A stretch of 41,578 bases of DNA from an uncultured Collinsella sp. (GTDB lineage: Bacteria; Actinomycetota; Coriobacteriia; Coriobacteriales; Coriobacteriaceae), in contig URUC01000003.1 in NCBI GenBank assembly GCA_900550965.1, positions 1-41,578 of the forward strand, given 5' to 3'. A program made the position numbers and the translations under genes. The notes below the pieces were generated by a model. That model was not told the DNA's origin. It worked only from the letters and a program-made list of their open reading frames with translations, and did no database searches. Numbering within the stretch: the stretch's first letter is position 1; the number at the start of each line of letters is the position of its first letter. This document shows, piece after piece, positions 32,101 to 39,815 of this stretch.

Positions 32101-32595
32101 ACGAAGCAGACGCTTTCGTTTAAGGGCACCGCTGATAAAGAGGTTGAGCTCAAGTATTCGCTCTCTGATATCAGGGATAATCCCGACGACTCGGGCGACT
32201 CCGCGGGTGGCCTTTTCAAGACCTTTACGTACTATGTGCGCGAGAAAACCGACGGTTCGCAGTTCTCGCACTACACGTACGACCACTCGGTCTATAAGAT
32301 TGCGGCCAAGGCAACTGTTCAGCCTGATAAGACTATCAAATGTGAAGTGACCTACAAGAAGGGAACCGTTGACTTCGATGGCAACTGGAAAGCTGACGTC
32401 GGTGCCGAAGAACTGAACCTCACCGACGACTCCACCCCCACCTTCACCAACACCTACTCCACCTCTTTGCCCCTTTCTGGTATGTCGGGCGTCACTCTGA
32501 CGTACCTTGCCGGCGCGGCGGTGCTTTGCGCTGCTGCGGCCTGGATGCACATTCGTCGCAAGGCGAATGCGAAGGGAGGCGAGCGTCGTGAATAA
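29110..32595 (+). CDS. Large sortase-anchored surface adhesin (beta-helix plus pilin-type isopeptide domains)
   Basis: 1161 residues from ATG 29110, with GGGGAGGAG eight bases upstream. A signal peptide (hydrophobic core VLCGASVLSLVLSLVMP, cleavage near SQAIAND) is followed by a Ser/Asp/Glu-rich linker that begins at the G9 tract (codons 58-61). Residues about 290-750 are a Gly-rich right-handed beta-helix with many GGGxx and GGYITN turns. Two Spy0128/FctA-like pilin domains follow (about 757-885, ATKELAGRDLKDGEF; about 956-1118, ATKVVKGGEMKEF). The sorting signal LPLSG (1120-1124), a hydrophobic helix and HIRRK complete it; Ser in place of Thr is unusual. As first gene of the locus it is probably the pilus tip adhesin. 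The next gene overlaps by eight bases. Confidence 0.88.
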   Translation: MKANSEKTKQSNKATRRVLAGVLCGASVLSLVLSLVMPPISQAIANDAQTVFTEKTVMGGGSSSESTDVDSTNNGDTENQNSDDAEGGASEDAAAAGSTADSVEAKGVVQPSDAQLADDENNDENANAPATVSDDGYTEVSNDVARAFTNGGKFRLTGSVYSNQQITIKKDTTINLAGNMLYNRSGGLDSFFVVENGATLTIEDSDSTKDEKTPVNNAPAGQPAIMTWERGDESSSNGAAPKSLTYYETKSAPNTDRLCTTETTYKHDVTGFGAIVAASVSGSVKQVVTVNEGGTLDLKGGMITTAANLSDNGHVILSMGKVKIEGGYVTNGNRGGWGGGLCITGAKASLEMTDGVVAGNKAASGGGVYADNGATLKLTGGIISGNATYGEADGLGGGILASGGSVTVSGGYITNNKYAKFCGRDGWGCHGGAGLAANNGAHVAISGGQITGNYSEEAGGGVYVTDVNRNNQSRTGMAWLNITGGIIASNVSYRSEGAGIRVGQMVDAMINGSSNDSPVYITNNHCMSRFDWGGGGIFVQGNSNEGMEKTAGRLFVYNSYISSNTAGGYGGGVAVCPTGKTLVTNTKGTAIFGNKSAGSEQKATGYNSAENKGNDGTPHLSAGGADGFDKTEDQDAYKSEVFRKYGHADFFLAARGHNTPVAVVTGKMLGGGDARYSGSIELKKAITIPVNGAVGVDNSIGLTSGVKDGDEAAIDARNRAQNEATTFITGNYSWDHGGGIMSNGDLYLGVPADTYVYPSLKLKATKELAGRDLKDGEFRFTVYRKNSDTAKAPSWENDKFDNGGCEFVESAQNGADGHIAFDLSEKLERLLNDKQLREQLLANGTGEITYYLVEDTGNLPGVIYDHAVYEIKVTVKCTPTVLMSVPTQGNPHDTKDLKVYNFTIDRVDVTKNPGGSANSPRTASADANGYYSIVDSNSATSTNKATFTNTYDSEVSWTPKATKVVKGGEMKEFTLQLAKDSKFQHIIGTAVTTSGKGTKQTLSFKGTADKEVELKYSLSDIRDNPDDSGDSAGGLFKTFTYYVREKTDGSQFSHYTYDHSVYKIAAKATVQPDKTIKCEVTYKKGTVDFDGNWKADVGAEELNLTDDSTPTFTNTYSTSLPLSGMSGVTLTYLAGAAVLCAAAAWMHIRRKANAKGGERRE
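29283..29291 (+). repeat. G9 homopolymer inside the adhesin gene
   Basis: Nine consecutive G, coding for the Gly run after Met58. Ten G would put a TGA four codons after the tract; eight G would put a TAG within about ten codons. Confidence 0.95.
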
Positions 32596-34255
32596 GAAAG
32601 TTTGCTCCTTCCCGATCTTGTTTGCGCTGCTTGCCCTCCTGATCGGCATCTGCGCGGTTGTGTTCCCCGCATCCGCGCAGGCCGCGCCGACCTCGACCGG
32701 TTCCATCACGGTGGGCGGCACCGTGGCGAGCAGCTACGACGCCTATCAGATTTTTAGCGCCAACGTCGTCGACGGCGACAACGACGCCAAGATTGCTACC
32801 GACCTTGTCTGGGCAAGCGACGCCGCGCGCGATGCCGTGTTGCCTGTGCTGCACAGCGCCGGCATGCCCAATTCCCAGACCACCGCGCAGGAAGCTGCCG
32901 AGTGGCTCAACACCGATTCCCACCTTACGAGCGCGCTGAGCGCACAGCTCGCTCGTTCCCTCCAGAGCTCCGGCGCCGTGTCCGTGGCCCTTAACGCGGG
33001 CACGGCGGCCGAGCTGCCCTGCGGCTACTGGCTTATCGTCGCCGACGACGACGCCATCGCTCAGAACGAGGCAGGCACCGCGCCGATCATGGCCCTGGTG
33101 GGCGGCAGCGCCGTCACCGTCAAGCCCAAGGCGGCGACCCCCAAGGTGTCCAAGCATGTGCTGGAGGACAGCACCGCCGCCTGGCAGAAGGCCGCCGACG
33201 CCACGGTCGCAGACGACCTGTACTGGCGTCTCTCTGCCACGGTCCCGGCCGGGCTCACCGCCTACGACACCTATGCGGTGCGGTTCGTCGACACCATGGG
33301 CGCGGGGCTCGACCCCTCCAAGGTGGCCGCGAGCATGCGCGTGTACGTGGCGGCGGGCGCGGACGGCGGCTTCGACGCCGTTGCCACCGACAAGGACGGC
33401 CGCGTCGGCACCGAGCCCGCGAAGGGTTGGACCGACATCACGGCCCAGTGCGCCACCAAGATAGCGGCGGACGGAACCTTCACCGTGCGCACCGGCGACC
33501 TGATCGCCGCGCTCGGCGGGGCCGACGCCTTTACCGCGGGCGCCCGCGTGGTCGCCGTGTACAACGCGCCGCTCAACAACGCATGCACCCACGGCATCGC
33601 GAAGGGCAACCCCAACGAGGTCTACCTGCGCTACCCGCGCTCTCCCTTTGCCGATCAGTCCGGCGACGCCGGCTTCACCCGCACGCCGAGCGACGACGCG
33701 TGCGCCTACACCTGGGATCTCGCGCTCACCAAGCGCGGCAGCGACGGCGACAAGCCGCTTGCCGGGGCGGTCCTGAGCATCGCCGACGACCGCGGTCGCA
33801 CGCTAGCGGCCGACGGCACGTGGGATGCGCAAGGTAAGGCCACCGTCACCACGGGCGAGGACGGCCGCGTGACCGTCTCGGGCGTGGACTCGGGCAAGCT
33901 GGAGGTCCGCGAGCTCAAGGCGCCCAAGGGCTACACCGCCTTTGAGGGCACGCGCTCCGTGACGGTCAAGGCCGAGGGCCTGGACGTCGACCAGGTGGCC
34001 GCCGCCAAGCCCAAGCTCACCATTACCGCCGAGTCGCCCCTGCGCGCCGACAGCGCGGACGGGTCGACGGGCAGTCTGGAGGCGTCGCTCATCAACACGC
34101 CCACCGGCACACCCCCTAGCATTACCACCGGAGGCTTTATGCCCTCGACTGGCGATATGGCAATGTACGCCGCGGCCGCCGCAGCGGTCGCCGGAGCCGC
34201 GCTCATCGTGGTCGCGCTCCTGGTCAAGCGGGGAGGTGGCAGCCATAAAGAGTAG
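32588..34255 (+). CDS. Isopeptide-forming fimbrial protein, minor pilin (SpaA/SpaH-like)
   Basis: 555 residues from GTG 32588, overlapping the adhesin end by eight bases, with GGGAGGCGAG upstream. A signal peptide (FALLALLIGICAVVFPASAQA) is followed by an N-terminal domain starting GSITVGGTVASSYDAYQIF, shared in layout with the major pilin (SITISQAEKND ... TFKAYQIF), a fimbrial isopeptide domain around 200-380 and a Cna-B/SpaA domain (about 390-480) with an E-box-like KLEVRELKAPKGY. The sorting signal is MPSTG (518-522) with an Ala-rich helix and KRGGG. This gene is visibly more GC-rich than the adhesin and the major pilin beside it, so it may have a separate history. Likely the basal or accessory pilin. 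Confidence 0.85.
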   Translation: MNKKVCSFPILFALLALLIGICAVVFPASAQAAPTSTGSITVGGTVASSYDAYQIFSANVVDGDNDAKIATDLVWASDAARDAVLPVLHSAGMPNSQTTAQEAAEWLNTDSHLTSALSAQLARSLQSSGAVSVALNAGTAAELPCGYWLIVADDDAIAQNEAGTAPIMALVGGSAVTVKPKAATPKVSKHVLEDSTAAWQKAADATVADDLYWRLSATVPAGLTAYDTYAVRFVDTMGAGLDPSKVAASMRVYVAAGADGGFDAVATDKDGRVGTEPAKGWTDITAQCATKIAADGTFTVRTGDLIAALGGADAFTAGARVVAVYNAPLNNACTHGIAKGNPNEVYLRYPRSPFADQSGDAGFTRTPSDDACAYTWDLALTKRGSDGDKPLAGAVLSIADDRGRTLAADGTWDAQGKATVTTGEDGRVTVSGVDSGKLEVRELKAPKGYTAFEGTRSVTVKAEGLDVDQVAAAKPKLTITAESPLRADSADGSTGSLEASLINTPTGTPPSITTGGFMPSTGDMAMYAAAAAAVAGAALIVVALLVKRGGGSHKE

Positions 34256-34262
34256 CTGGCAG

Positions 34263-34281
34263 CCCCACAGAGAGCGGGGCG
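34263..34281 (+). promoter_or_regulatory. Short hairpin between the two pilin genes
   Basis: GCCCC (34263-34267) pairs with GGGGC (34277-34281), eight bases past the stop of the minor pilin and with no T run. The 108-base gap before the major pilin may hold a processing site or a second promoter, which could raise major pilin levels. Confidence 0.3.
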
Positions 34282-34363
34282 AGACGTAGCGAAGTAGATG
34301 CTAAGACACAGACAGATGATGACCGATCGAATGAGAACCAACCGGAAAACGGAGGAAAAGAAG

Positions 34364-36175
34364 ATGAGCATGAGCAAGAACATCGCACGCCTGGCAGTAA
34401 CCGCCGGCCTCACAGCAGCGCTGAGCTTCGGCGGCGTGATGGCCCCGGTGACCATGGCGTTTGCGGCCGAGGGTGACGGCAGCATCACCATTAGTCAGGC
34501 CGAGAAAAACGATGGCACCACGTTCAAGGCGTACCAGATCTTTAAGGCTACGGTGACCGACACTGAAAACGGTGGCAAGACCGCTCAGAACATCACGTGG
34601 GCGAGCGATACGGTTAGCACGAAGGTGATTGATGCCATTAAGAAAGACTGGAAGGGTTATGACGGCTTGGAGGTTAAGGATCAGCTGTCTGACAAACCTA
34701 CGGCCCAGGAAGTAGCCGACTTTCTCATGGCACATGCGGATTCCACTACTGCAGGATCAACATCGACTGATGGAACGCGAATCGCTACCAACAATGTTCT
34801 CTACGCAGTTGCGAATGCCGTTAAGAGTGAGAAACCTGCCGCGACCAACATCCCTACTGGTAATTCTTGGACTCCTGATCAGGCGCATGGCAACGGTTAC
34901 TACCTGTTTGTGACCAGCGATCTCGATTCGACCAAGCCGAACACTGGCACGTCCCCGATCTTTGCAGTCGTGGGCGGTAGCGCCGTAACTGTCCATGAGA
35001 AGACCAGCATCCCCACGGTTGAGAAAAAGATCCTCGATGATTCTAAGGTGAAGGGCGGTGACATTACCGGCGAGACTGACTGGGTGGACGCTGCCGACTC
35101 CCAAGTTGGCCAGGAAGTGAACTATAGGCTTACCGGTACGATTGCAGATAACTACGCCAGCTATGACTCCTATTCCTACAAGTTCACGGATCAGCTGTCG
35201 GCCGGTCTCGACTACATCGAGGGCTCGCTCAGCGTTTATGCACTGAATAATGGTGTATATACCAAGATCGATTCGACTAGCTACAATGTGACTAACCCCT
35301 CTGGCTCTAGTCGTGACCTGGTAGTCAATTTTAATAAGGGCGAAAAGGGCTTGAAGTCGGCCACTGCGAAAAATGGCGAAGAGCTTACGATTGATGGGAA
35401 GACTGAAATCGTCGTTTTCTACAGGGCGAGGCTCAACGCAAGCGCGATTATTGCGGGTGCAAACAACCAGCTGAATGGCAACCCCAACACCGTTACGCTC
35501 GAGTATTCTAACAACCCCATGTCAGGTGGCACTGGCACCTCGGAGTCCGATACGGTCAAGGACTACACCTACGGTCTCAAGATCAACAAGGTTGACCTTG
35601 GCACTGAGAAGGCGCTGAAAGGTGCTAAGTTCACCATCGCAGCTGGTGACACAACTAACGGTGACGAGAACAGCGCAAACGTTAAATATGTCAATAGTGA
35701 CGGCACTTTGAGCGACAGCAAGGTTGAGCTTTCGATGGACCCCGATGGTGTCATTACGCTTACCGGTCTCGATGCTGGCGTCTATACGGTCACGGAAACT
35801 TCTGCTCCCGATGGTTACACCAAGGTCGAACCCTTCACCTTCGAGATCAAGCCGACCATGAACGCCATTGATCCGAACGCTGGTCTTACTGCGCTCTCTG
35901 GCACGCTTGATAGCAAGAACCAGAGTGACAAGGTCATCGCTGGCCTTGCCGATGGGGATGCCGGTGATAACAGGTTAACGGCGCAGGCCGGCTCGGACAA
36001 GGTCACCGATGGCTACTTCAACATCACCGTTGGCGATACCAAGCAGGTTGGCCTCCCGCTGACCGGTCTTAACGGCGTGACCTTCACTTGGATCGCTGGT
36101 GGCGCGGTGCTGTGCATCGGTGTGGCGCACCTCATCCGCAGCCGTAAGCAGGCCGAGGAGTCCGAGCAGGAGTAA
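34364..36175 (+). CDS. Major pilin backbone subunit, sortase-anchored
   Basis: 603 residues from ATG 34364, with GGAGG eight bases before it. A signal peptide (LTAALSFGGVMAPVTMAFA) leads to an N-terminal domain with TFKAYQIFKA, then a linker with SIPTVEKKILDDSKV, where a pilin lysine is expected, a fimbrial isopeptide domain (about 235-405) and a Cna-B domain (about 407-505) with the E-box YTVTETSAPDGY. The sorting motif is LPLTG (564-568), followed by a helix and RSRK. The gene order adhesin, small pilin, backbone pilin, sortase is the usual Spa/PI-type pilus locus, and the canonical motif suggests this is the polymerised shaft protein. Confidence 0.88.
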   Translation: MSMSKNIARLAVTAGLTAALSFGGVMAPVTMAFAAEGDGSITISQAEKNDGTTFKAYQIFKATVTDTENGGKTAQNITWASDTVSTKVIDAIKKDWKGYDGLEVKDQLSDKPTAQEVADFLMAHADSTTAGSTSTDGTRIATNNVLYAVANAVKSEKPAATNIPTGNSWTPDQAHGNGYYLFVTSDLDSTKPNTGTSPIFAVVGGSAVTVHEKTSIPTVEKKILDDSKVKGGDITGETDWVDAADSQVGQEVNYRLTGTIADNYASYDSYSYKFTDQLSAGLDYIEGSLSVYALNNGVYTKIDSTSYNVTNPSGSSRDLVVNFNKGEKGLKSATAKNGEELTIDGKTEIVVFYRARLNASAIIAGANNQLNGNPNTVTLEYSNNPMSGGTGTSESDTVKDYTYGLKINKVDLGTEKALKGAKFTIAAGDTTNGDENSANVKYVNSDGTLSDSKVELSMDPDGVITLTGLDAGVYTVTETSAPDGYTKVEPFTFEIKPTMNAIDPNAGLTALSGTLDSKNQSDKVIAGLADGDAGDNRLTAQAGSDKVTDGYFNITVGDTKQVGLPLTGLNGVTFTWIAGGAVLCIGVAHLIRSRKQAEESEQE

Positions 36176-36275
36176 CGCTCGCTCACCCATCCCTTTGGCA
36201 GGTGGGATGTGATGGCCATGAGACTTGCGGACACTTTTCTCGTTCATCCACGTTCTTGCTTTGCCATTCTCTTTT

Positions 36276-36315
36276 CGGGACAGACTCCGCAATGGAGTCT
36301 GCCCCGTTCTTTTTG
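36276..36315 (+). terminator. Intrinsic terminator of the pilin operon
   Basis: CGGGACAGACTCC (36276-36288) pairs with GGAGTCTGCCCCG (36294-36306), one mismatch, followed by TTCTTTTT. Confidence 0.88.
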
Positions 36316-36432
36316 GACAACGCAGACAGCCTCCATCGTCCGATGCGAGCACGTTCGTCATCGCGTTTCTTGACTCGTATGAGGTTCGGTTTAAGGTCCG
36401 TAGGCGCACGCGCGGTGCGGACGGTAGAAGGC

Positions 36433-36589
36433 ATTTGCGCTGCAACAAGCGCAAATAAGAATGCCCGGGGTTCGGAGCCCGGGCATTTAACAAAAGCTGA
36501 AAACTAGGCCGCCCACGCTCCCAAACATTTACGCGGGGTGCGTCGTTTTCTTTTGACATTGTATCCCGAATCGCCCAGTCGATTCGGGA
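36433..36589. promoter_or_regulatory. Three consecutive hairpins between major pilin and sortase genes
   Basis: ATTTGCGC (36433-36440) with GCGCAAAT (36449-36456); AATGCCCGGG (36460-36469) with CCCGGGCATT (36478-36487); TCCCGAATCG (36564-36573) with CGATTCGGGA (36580-36589), all perfect. No gene is visible in 36176-36720. The sortase would need its own promoter downstream; a TTGACA at 36553-36558 has no matching -10. A small RNA or paired terminators on the minus strand are possible. Confidence 0.5.
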
Positions 36590-36720
36590 CATTTTGAAAA
36601 CTCAAATGCGGGCCCATACTCGCGCTGTGCAATGCTGTCAGGCTGCGTTGTCCGGCGCATGAGCTCGCGAATCGGCTATTATTTGTTTAGACAACTTGAG
36701 TTGTAGAGGAGTGACCGGCG

Positions 36721-37665
36721 ATGGTGCAGGGCGCTAAACATATGAAGAGCAATAACGCCGCGGCCAACGGTGCCTCAAGCCCTCAGCCCAAACCCCAGCC
36801 CAAGACCAAGCCCAAGCGTCGCCGCAAGCGGCTGCCGCGCTGGGCCGACCGTCTCATCACCATCGTCATCATCCTTATTGGCGTGGGCCTTATGACCTGG
36901 CCGTGGATCTTGGACCGGCTCGAGGCCTCGGGCGTGTTCAACCAGATCAGCACGGTGTCCAGCACCGTGGACGCGCTGTCTGCCGAGGAGCGCGAGCGCA
37001 TCCTGCTCCAGGCGCGCTCCTATAACGAGCAGCTGGCGGGCGAGGCCACCGAGCTCCCCGCTGACCAGATCGAGCTCTACGCCCAGCAGCTCATCTTTGA
37101 CCGTGACCCCATGATGAGCTGGGTCGAGATCCCCTCCATCGACGTGAGTATGCCCATCTACCACGGCACGAGCGAGGAAGTCCTTATGGCGGGCGTCGGG
37201 CACTTGGAAGGCACGAGCCTGCCGGTGGGCGGCACCTCGACGCATTGCGTGCTCACCGCGCACTCGGGCATGCGCAACCTGAGCATGTTCGACGACATCC
37301 ACTCGCTGGAGCCCGGCGACCTGGTGCTGCTGCACACCATGAACAAGACGCTCGCCTACAAGATGGTGGACTCCGAGGTGGTGCTGCCCGAGGAGATGGA
37401 GTCGCTGACCATCGAGCCCGGCGCCGACAAGGTGACGCTCGTCACCTGCACACCCTACGGCGTGAACGACCATCGTCTGCTGGTGCATTGCGTGCGCACC
37501 AAGTACAACAAGAAGGACGTCGACAAGCAAAAGTCGCTGGCCGGCCGCCACTGGGGCAAGCGCGAGTTTGCCGTGCTCATCGTGGTCGTAGCCGTTGTGC
37601 TGTTGCTGCTGGACATCGTGATCCACGCGGTCCGCAAACGCCGCAAGGCCAAGGCCTCGGCATAA
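36721..37665 (+). CDS. Class C (pilin-polymerising) sortase
   Basis: 314 residues from ATG 36721, with GAGGAGTG nine bases upstream; ATG 36742 is a second choice. A basic, Pro-rich cytoplasmic start (KPKRRRKRLPR) precedes one membrane helix (about 44-62), and the sortase fold runs about 130-262 with H181 in TAHSG, C243 in VTCTPYG and R252 in NDHRLLVH. GVGHLEGTSLPVGG and the C-terminal membrane helix (282-303) plus KRRKAK are class C marks. The DP before the barrel (129-130) is the likely lid. It should link the pilins at 32588 and 34364 into fibres. It is about 545 bases downstream of the pilin terminator and so separately transcribed. Confidence 0.95.
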   Translation: MVQGAKHMKSNNAAANGASSPQPKPQPKTKPKRRRKRLPRWADRLITIVIILIGVGLMTWPWILDRLEASGVFNQISTVSSTVDALSAEERERILLQARSYNEQLAGEATELPADQIELYAQQLIFDRDPMMSWVEIPSIDVSMPIYHGTSEEVLMAGVGHLEGTSLPVGGTSTHCVLTAHSGMRNLSMFDDIHSLEPGDLVLLHTMNKTLAYKMVDSEVVLPEEMESLTIEPGADKVTLVTCTPYGVNDHRLLVHCVRTKYNKKDVDKQKSLAGRHWGKREFAVLIVVVAVVLLLLDIVIHAVRKRRKAKASA

Positions 37666-37677
37666 GACATTCTCCAG

Positions 37678-37713
37678 AACCACCACAATGGGGACAGGCA
37701 CCTTTGTGGTGGT
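37678..37713. repeat. CCACCACAA-armed repeat, copy 4, with the clearest GGGGACAGG core
   Basis: AACCACCACAA (37678-37688) and CTTTGTGGTGG (37702-37712) flank TGGGGACAGGCAC. It follows the sortase stop by 13 bases. Confidence 0.75.
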
Positions 37714-37723
37714 CGGGACTTCC

Positions 37724-37789
37724 AAACCATCACAACATTCGATGAAAATCGCGATTTTGGCGAAAAGCGTCGAATGTTGTGATGCTTTT
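37724..37789. repeat. CATCACAACATTCG-armed hairpin repeat, copy 4
   Basis: CATCACAACATTCGA (37728-37742) pairs with 37770-37784, followed by CTTTTC. Same orientation as copy 3 and, as there, next to a CCACCACAA-armed unit. Confidence 0.85.
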
Positions 37790-37849
37790 CGTTGTGGGCG
37801 GGACGGTTTTCGTTGTGAGCGACGCGGTTTTCGCTATGAACGGTGTGGT
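37787..37849. repeat. 21-bp tandem repeat, three units, ahead of gatC
   Basis: Units at 37787-37807, 37808-37828 and 37829-37849, each beginning TTTCG and ending GGT, the first two differing at four positions and the third more diverged. A fourth, decayed unit may follow. Open frames pass through on both strands with seven-residue periodicity, but none has a credible start or domain. Confidence 0.75.
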
Positions 37850-37948
37850 TTCGCTGCAGAACCGCCAACCCGTCGCCTGTCAATCACTGCTCTCGTTACG
37901 TTTTCGCTGCATTTGGGTAAAGCGCCTGCTCCAAGCGGCATTGCCTTG

Positions 37949-37954
37949 TATACT
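37949..37954 (+). promoter_or_regulatory. Candidate -10 box for the gatCAB operon
   Basis: TATACT, 35 bases before the gatC start; no convincing -35 is visible. Confidence 0.35.
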
Positions 37955-37989
37955 AGAGCGGTTTATCTGTTATGCGGAAGGGAGCGCCT

Positions 37990-38301
37990 ATGGCACTCAG
38001 CGAGAAAGACGTGCGCGGCATCGCCGAGTACGCAAAGATCGCACTGACCGATGACGAGCTCACCCAGATGACGTCCTACATGAACGACGCCGTCCAGATG
38101 CTCGAGCCCGTCTTGCAATATGACTTGCCCGACGTGGAGCCCACGTTCCATCCCATCGGAAGCCTGTCCAACGTGATGGGCGATGACCTGCGCGAGCCCG
38201 AGCGCGACCTGCCGCTCGACGTTGCGCTCGAAAACGCCGGCAGCGCGCGCGACCGCTACTTCCGCGTGCCGTCCATTTTGGGAGAGGGGGAGAGCGAGTA
38301 A
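37990..38301 (+). CDS. gatC: Asp-tRNA(Asn)/Glu-tRNA(Gln) amidotransferase subunit C
   Basis: 103 residues from ATG 37990, with GGAAGGGAG upstream. The pattern ALSEKDVRGIAEYAKIALTDDE, then MLEPVLQYDL and EPTFHP, ending ENAGSARDRYFRVPSIL, is GatC throughout. It is the small stabilising belt around GatA and GatB in the complex that converts mischarged Glu-tRNA(Gln) and Asp-tRNA(Asn) to the correct aminoacyl-tRNAs. Its TAA overlaps the gatA ATG (TAATG). Confidence 0.95.
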   Translation: MALSEKDVRGIAEYAKIALTDDELTQMTSYMNDAVQMLEPVLQYDLPDVEPTFHPIGSLSNVMGDDLREPERDLPLDVALENAGSARDRYFRVPSILGEGESE

Positions 38302-39815
38302 TGGCGCAGAGCTTCGATTCCCTTACCGCCGCCCAGATCGCCGCGGGCGTTGCCGCCGGCGACTTTACCGCTACCGAGGTGGCACAGGCCTCCCTTGCCG
38401 TCATCGAGGCGCGCGAGGACGGGGTCCAGGCATTCCTGCAGGTGGCGCCCGAGCTTGCGCTCGAGGCCGCCGCGCGCGTGGATGCCGACCGCGCTGCAGG
38501 CAAGCCGCTGCCCCCGCTCGCGGGCGTGCCGCTGGCCATCAAGGACAACATGAACCTCGTGGGCACGCGCACCACCTGCGCTTCCCGCATGCTCGAGAAC
38601 TACCAGAGCGTCTACACCGCCACCTGCGTCCAGCGCATGCTCGACGCCGGCTGCCTGCCCATGGGCAAGGCCAACATGGACGAGTTTGCCTTTGGCAGCT
38701 CCACCGAGAGCTCGGCGTTCCACCGCACCAACAACCCCTGGGATACCGAACGCGTGCCCGGCGGCTCCTCGGGCGGCTCCGCTGCCGCCGTCGCCGCGGG
38801 CGAGGTCGCGCTCTCGCTGGGCTCGGACACCGGCGGCTCCATTCGCCAGCCGGCGTCGCTGTGCGGCGTGGTGGGCTTTAAGCCCACGTATGGCGCCGTG
38901 AGCCGTTACGGCGTGGTTGCCTTTGGCTCGTCGCTCGACCAGGTGGGTCCCTTTGGCCGCACGGTCGAGGATGTCGCGCTGGCCATGAACGCGCTTACCG
39001 GCGCGGGCCACGATCCGTACGACTGCACCAGCCAGGATTGCGCCGTCGACTTTACCGAGCACCTCAACGACAGCATCGAGGGTAAGCGCGTGGGCATCAT
39101 CCCCGCGTTTATGGAGGCCGAGGGCCTGACGCCCGAGGTCCGCTCCGCCGTTGAGCGCGCCGCCCAGGAGCTGCAGAACCAGGGCGCCGAGCTGGTAGAG
39201 GTCGACCTGCCGCACCTGGACGCCGCCATCGCCGCCTACTACGTCATCGGCCCGGCCGAGGCGTTCTCCAACCTGGCTCGTTTCGACGGCATTCGCTATG
39301 GCTATCAGGAGGAGGGCTGCGCCAACCTGTCCGACCAGAGCTCGCTTTCGCGTGCCCACGGTTTTGGCTCCGAGGCCAAGCGCCGTCAGATGCTCGGCGC
39401 CTACCTGCTGAGCTCGGGCGTGTACGACAAGTACTACTACGCCGCGCAAAAGGCCCGCACGCTCATCACGCAGGACTATGACGCCGCGTATGCCAAGGTG
39501 GACACCATCCTCATGCCCGCCTCGCCGCGCACGGCCTTTAAGTTTGGCGAGATCAGCGACCCCACGCAGATGTACCTCTCCGATCTGTACACCATCTCGC
39601 TCAACATTTGCGGTAACGGTGGCATTTCGGTGCCGCTGGGCCTGGGCGAGGATACTCAGCTGCCCGTTTCTGCCCAGCTGGTGGGACCTGCCTTTAAAGA
39701 CCGTCAGCTGCTTACGTTTGCCCGCGCCCTGGAGCGCGGCTTTGCCGATGCCGCCACGGGTGCGCCCGCGCTTTCTGTCGCGCCCGATTTTGCCGGGAAG
39801 GGAGGCGAGCTGTAA
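38301..39815 (+). CDS. gatA: Asp-tRNA(Asn)/Glu-tRNA(Gln) amidotransferase subunit A
   Basis: 504 residues. The amidase-signature triad is in place: K81 in LAIKDNM, S156 in the GGSSGGS loop and nucleophile S180 in SDTGGSIRQ. It releases ammonia from glutamine or asparagine and passes it to GatB. GFKPTYGAVSRYGVVAFGSSLDQVGPF is typical of GatA rather than other amidases. Starts and ends in TAATG overlaps with gatC and gatB, implying coupled translation. Confidence 0.97.
   Translation: MAQSFDSLTAAQIAAGVAAGDFTATEVAQASLAVIEAREDGVQAFLQVAPELALEAAARVDADRAAGKPLPPLAGVPLAIKDNMNLVGTRTTCASRMLENYQSVYTATCVQRMLDAGCLPMGKANMDEFAFGSSTESSAFHRTNNPWDTERVPGGSSGGSAAAVAAGEVALSLGSDTGGSIRQPASLCGVVGFKPTYGAVSRYGVVAFGSSLDQVGPFGRTVEDVALAMNALTGAGHDPYDCTSQDCAVDFTEHLNDSIEGKRVGIIPAFMEAEGLTPEVRSAVERAAQELQNQGAELVEVDLPHLDAAIAAYYVIGPAEAFSNLARFDGIRYGYQEEGCANLSDQSSLSRAHGFGSEAKRRQMLGAYLLSSGVYDKYYYAAQKARTLITQDYDAAYAKVDTILMPASPRTAFKFGEISDPTQMYLSDLYTISLNICGNGGISVPLGLGEDTQLPVSAQLVGPAFKDRQLLTFARALERGFADAATGAPALSVAPDFAGKGGEL

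Noticed and set aside
36553..36558. TTGACA as the sortase promoter
   Set aside because: No -10 at 15-19 bases; instead a perfect hairpin occupies that position.
37688..38054. Open frames through the 21-bp repeats with seven-residue periodicity
   Set aside because: Periodicity follows from the repeat length; they overlap repeats and gatC and lack ribosome sites.
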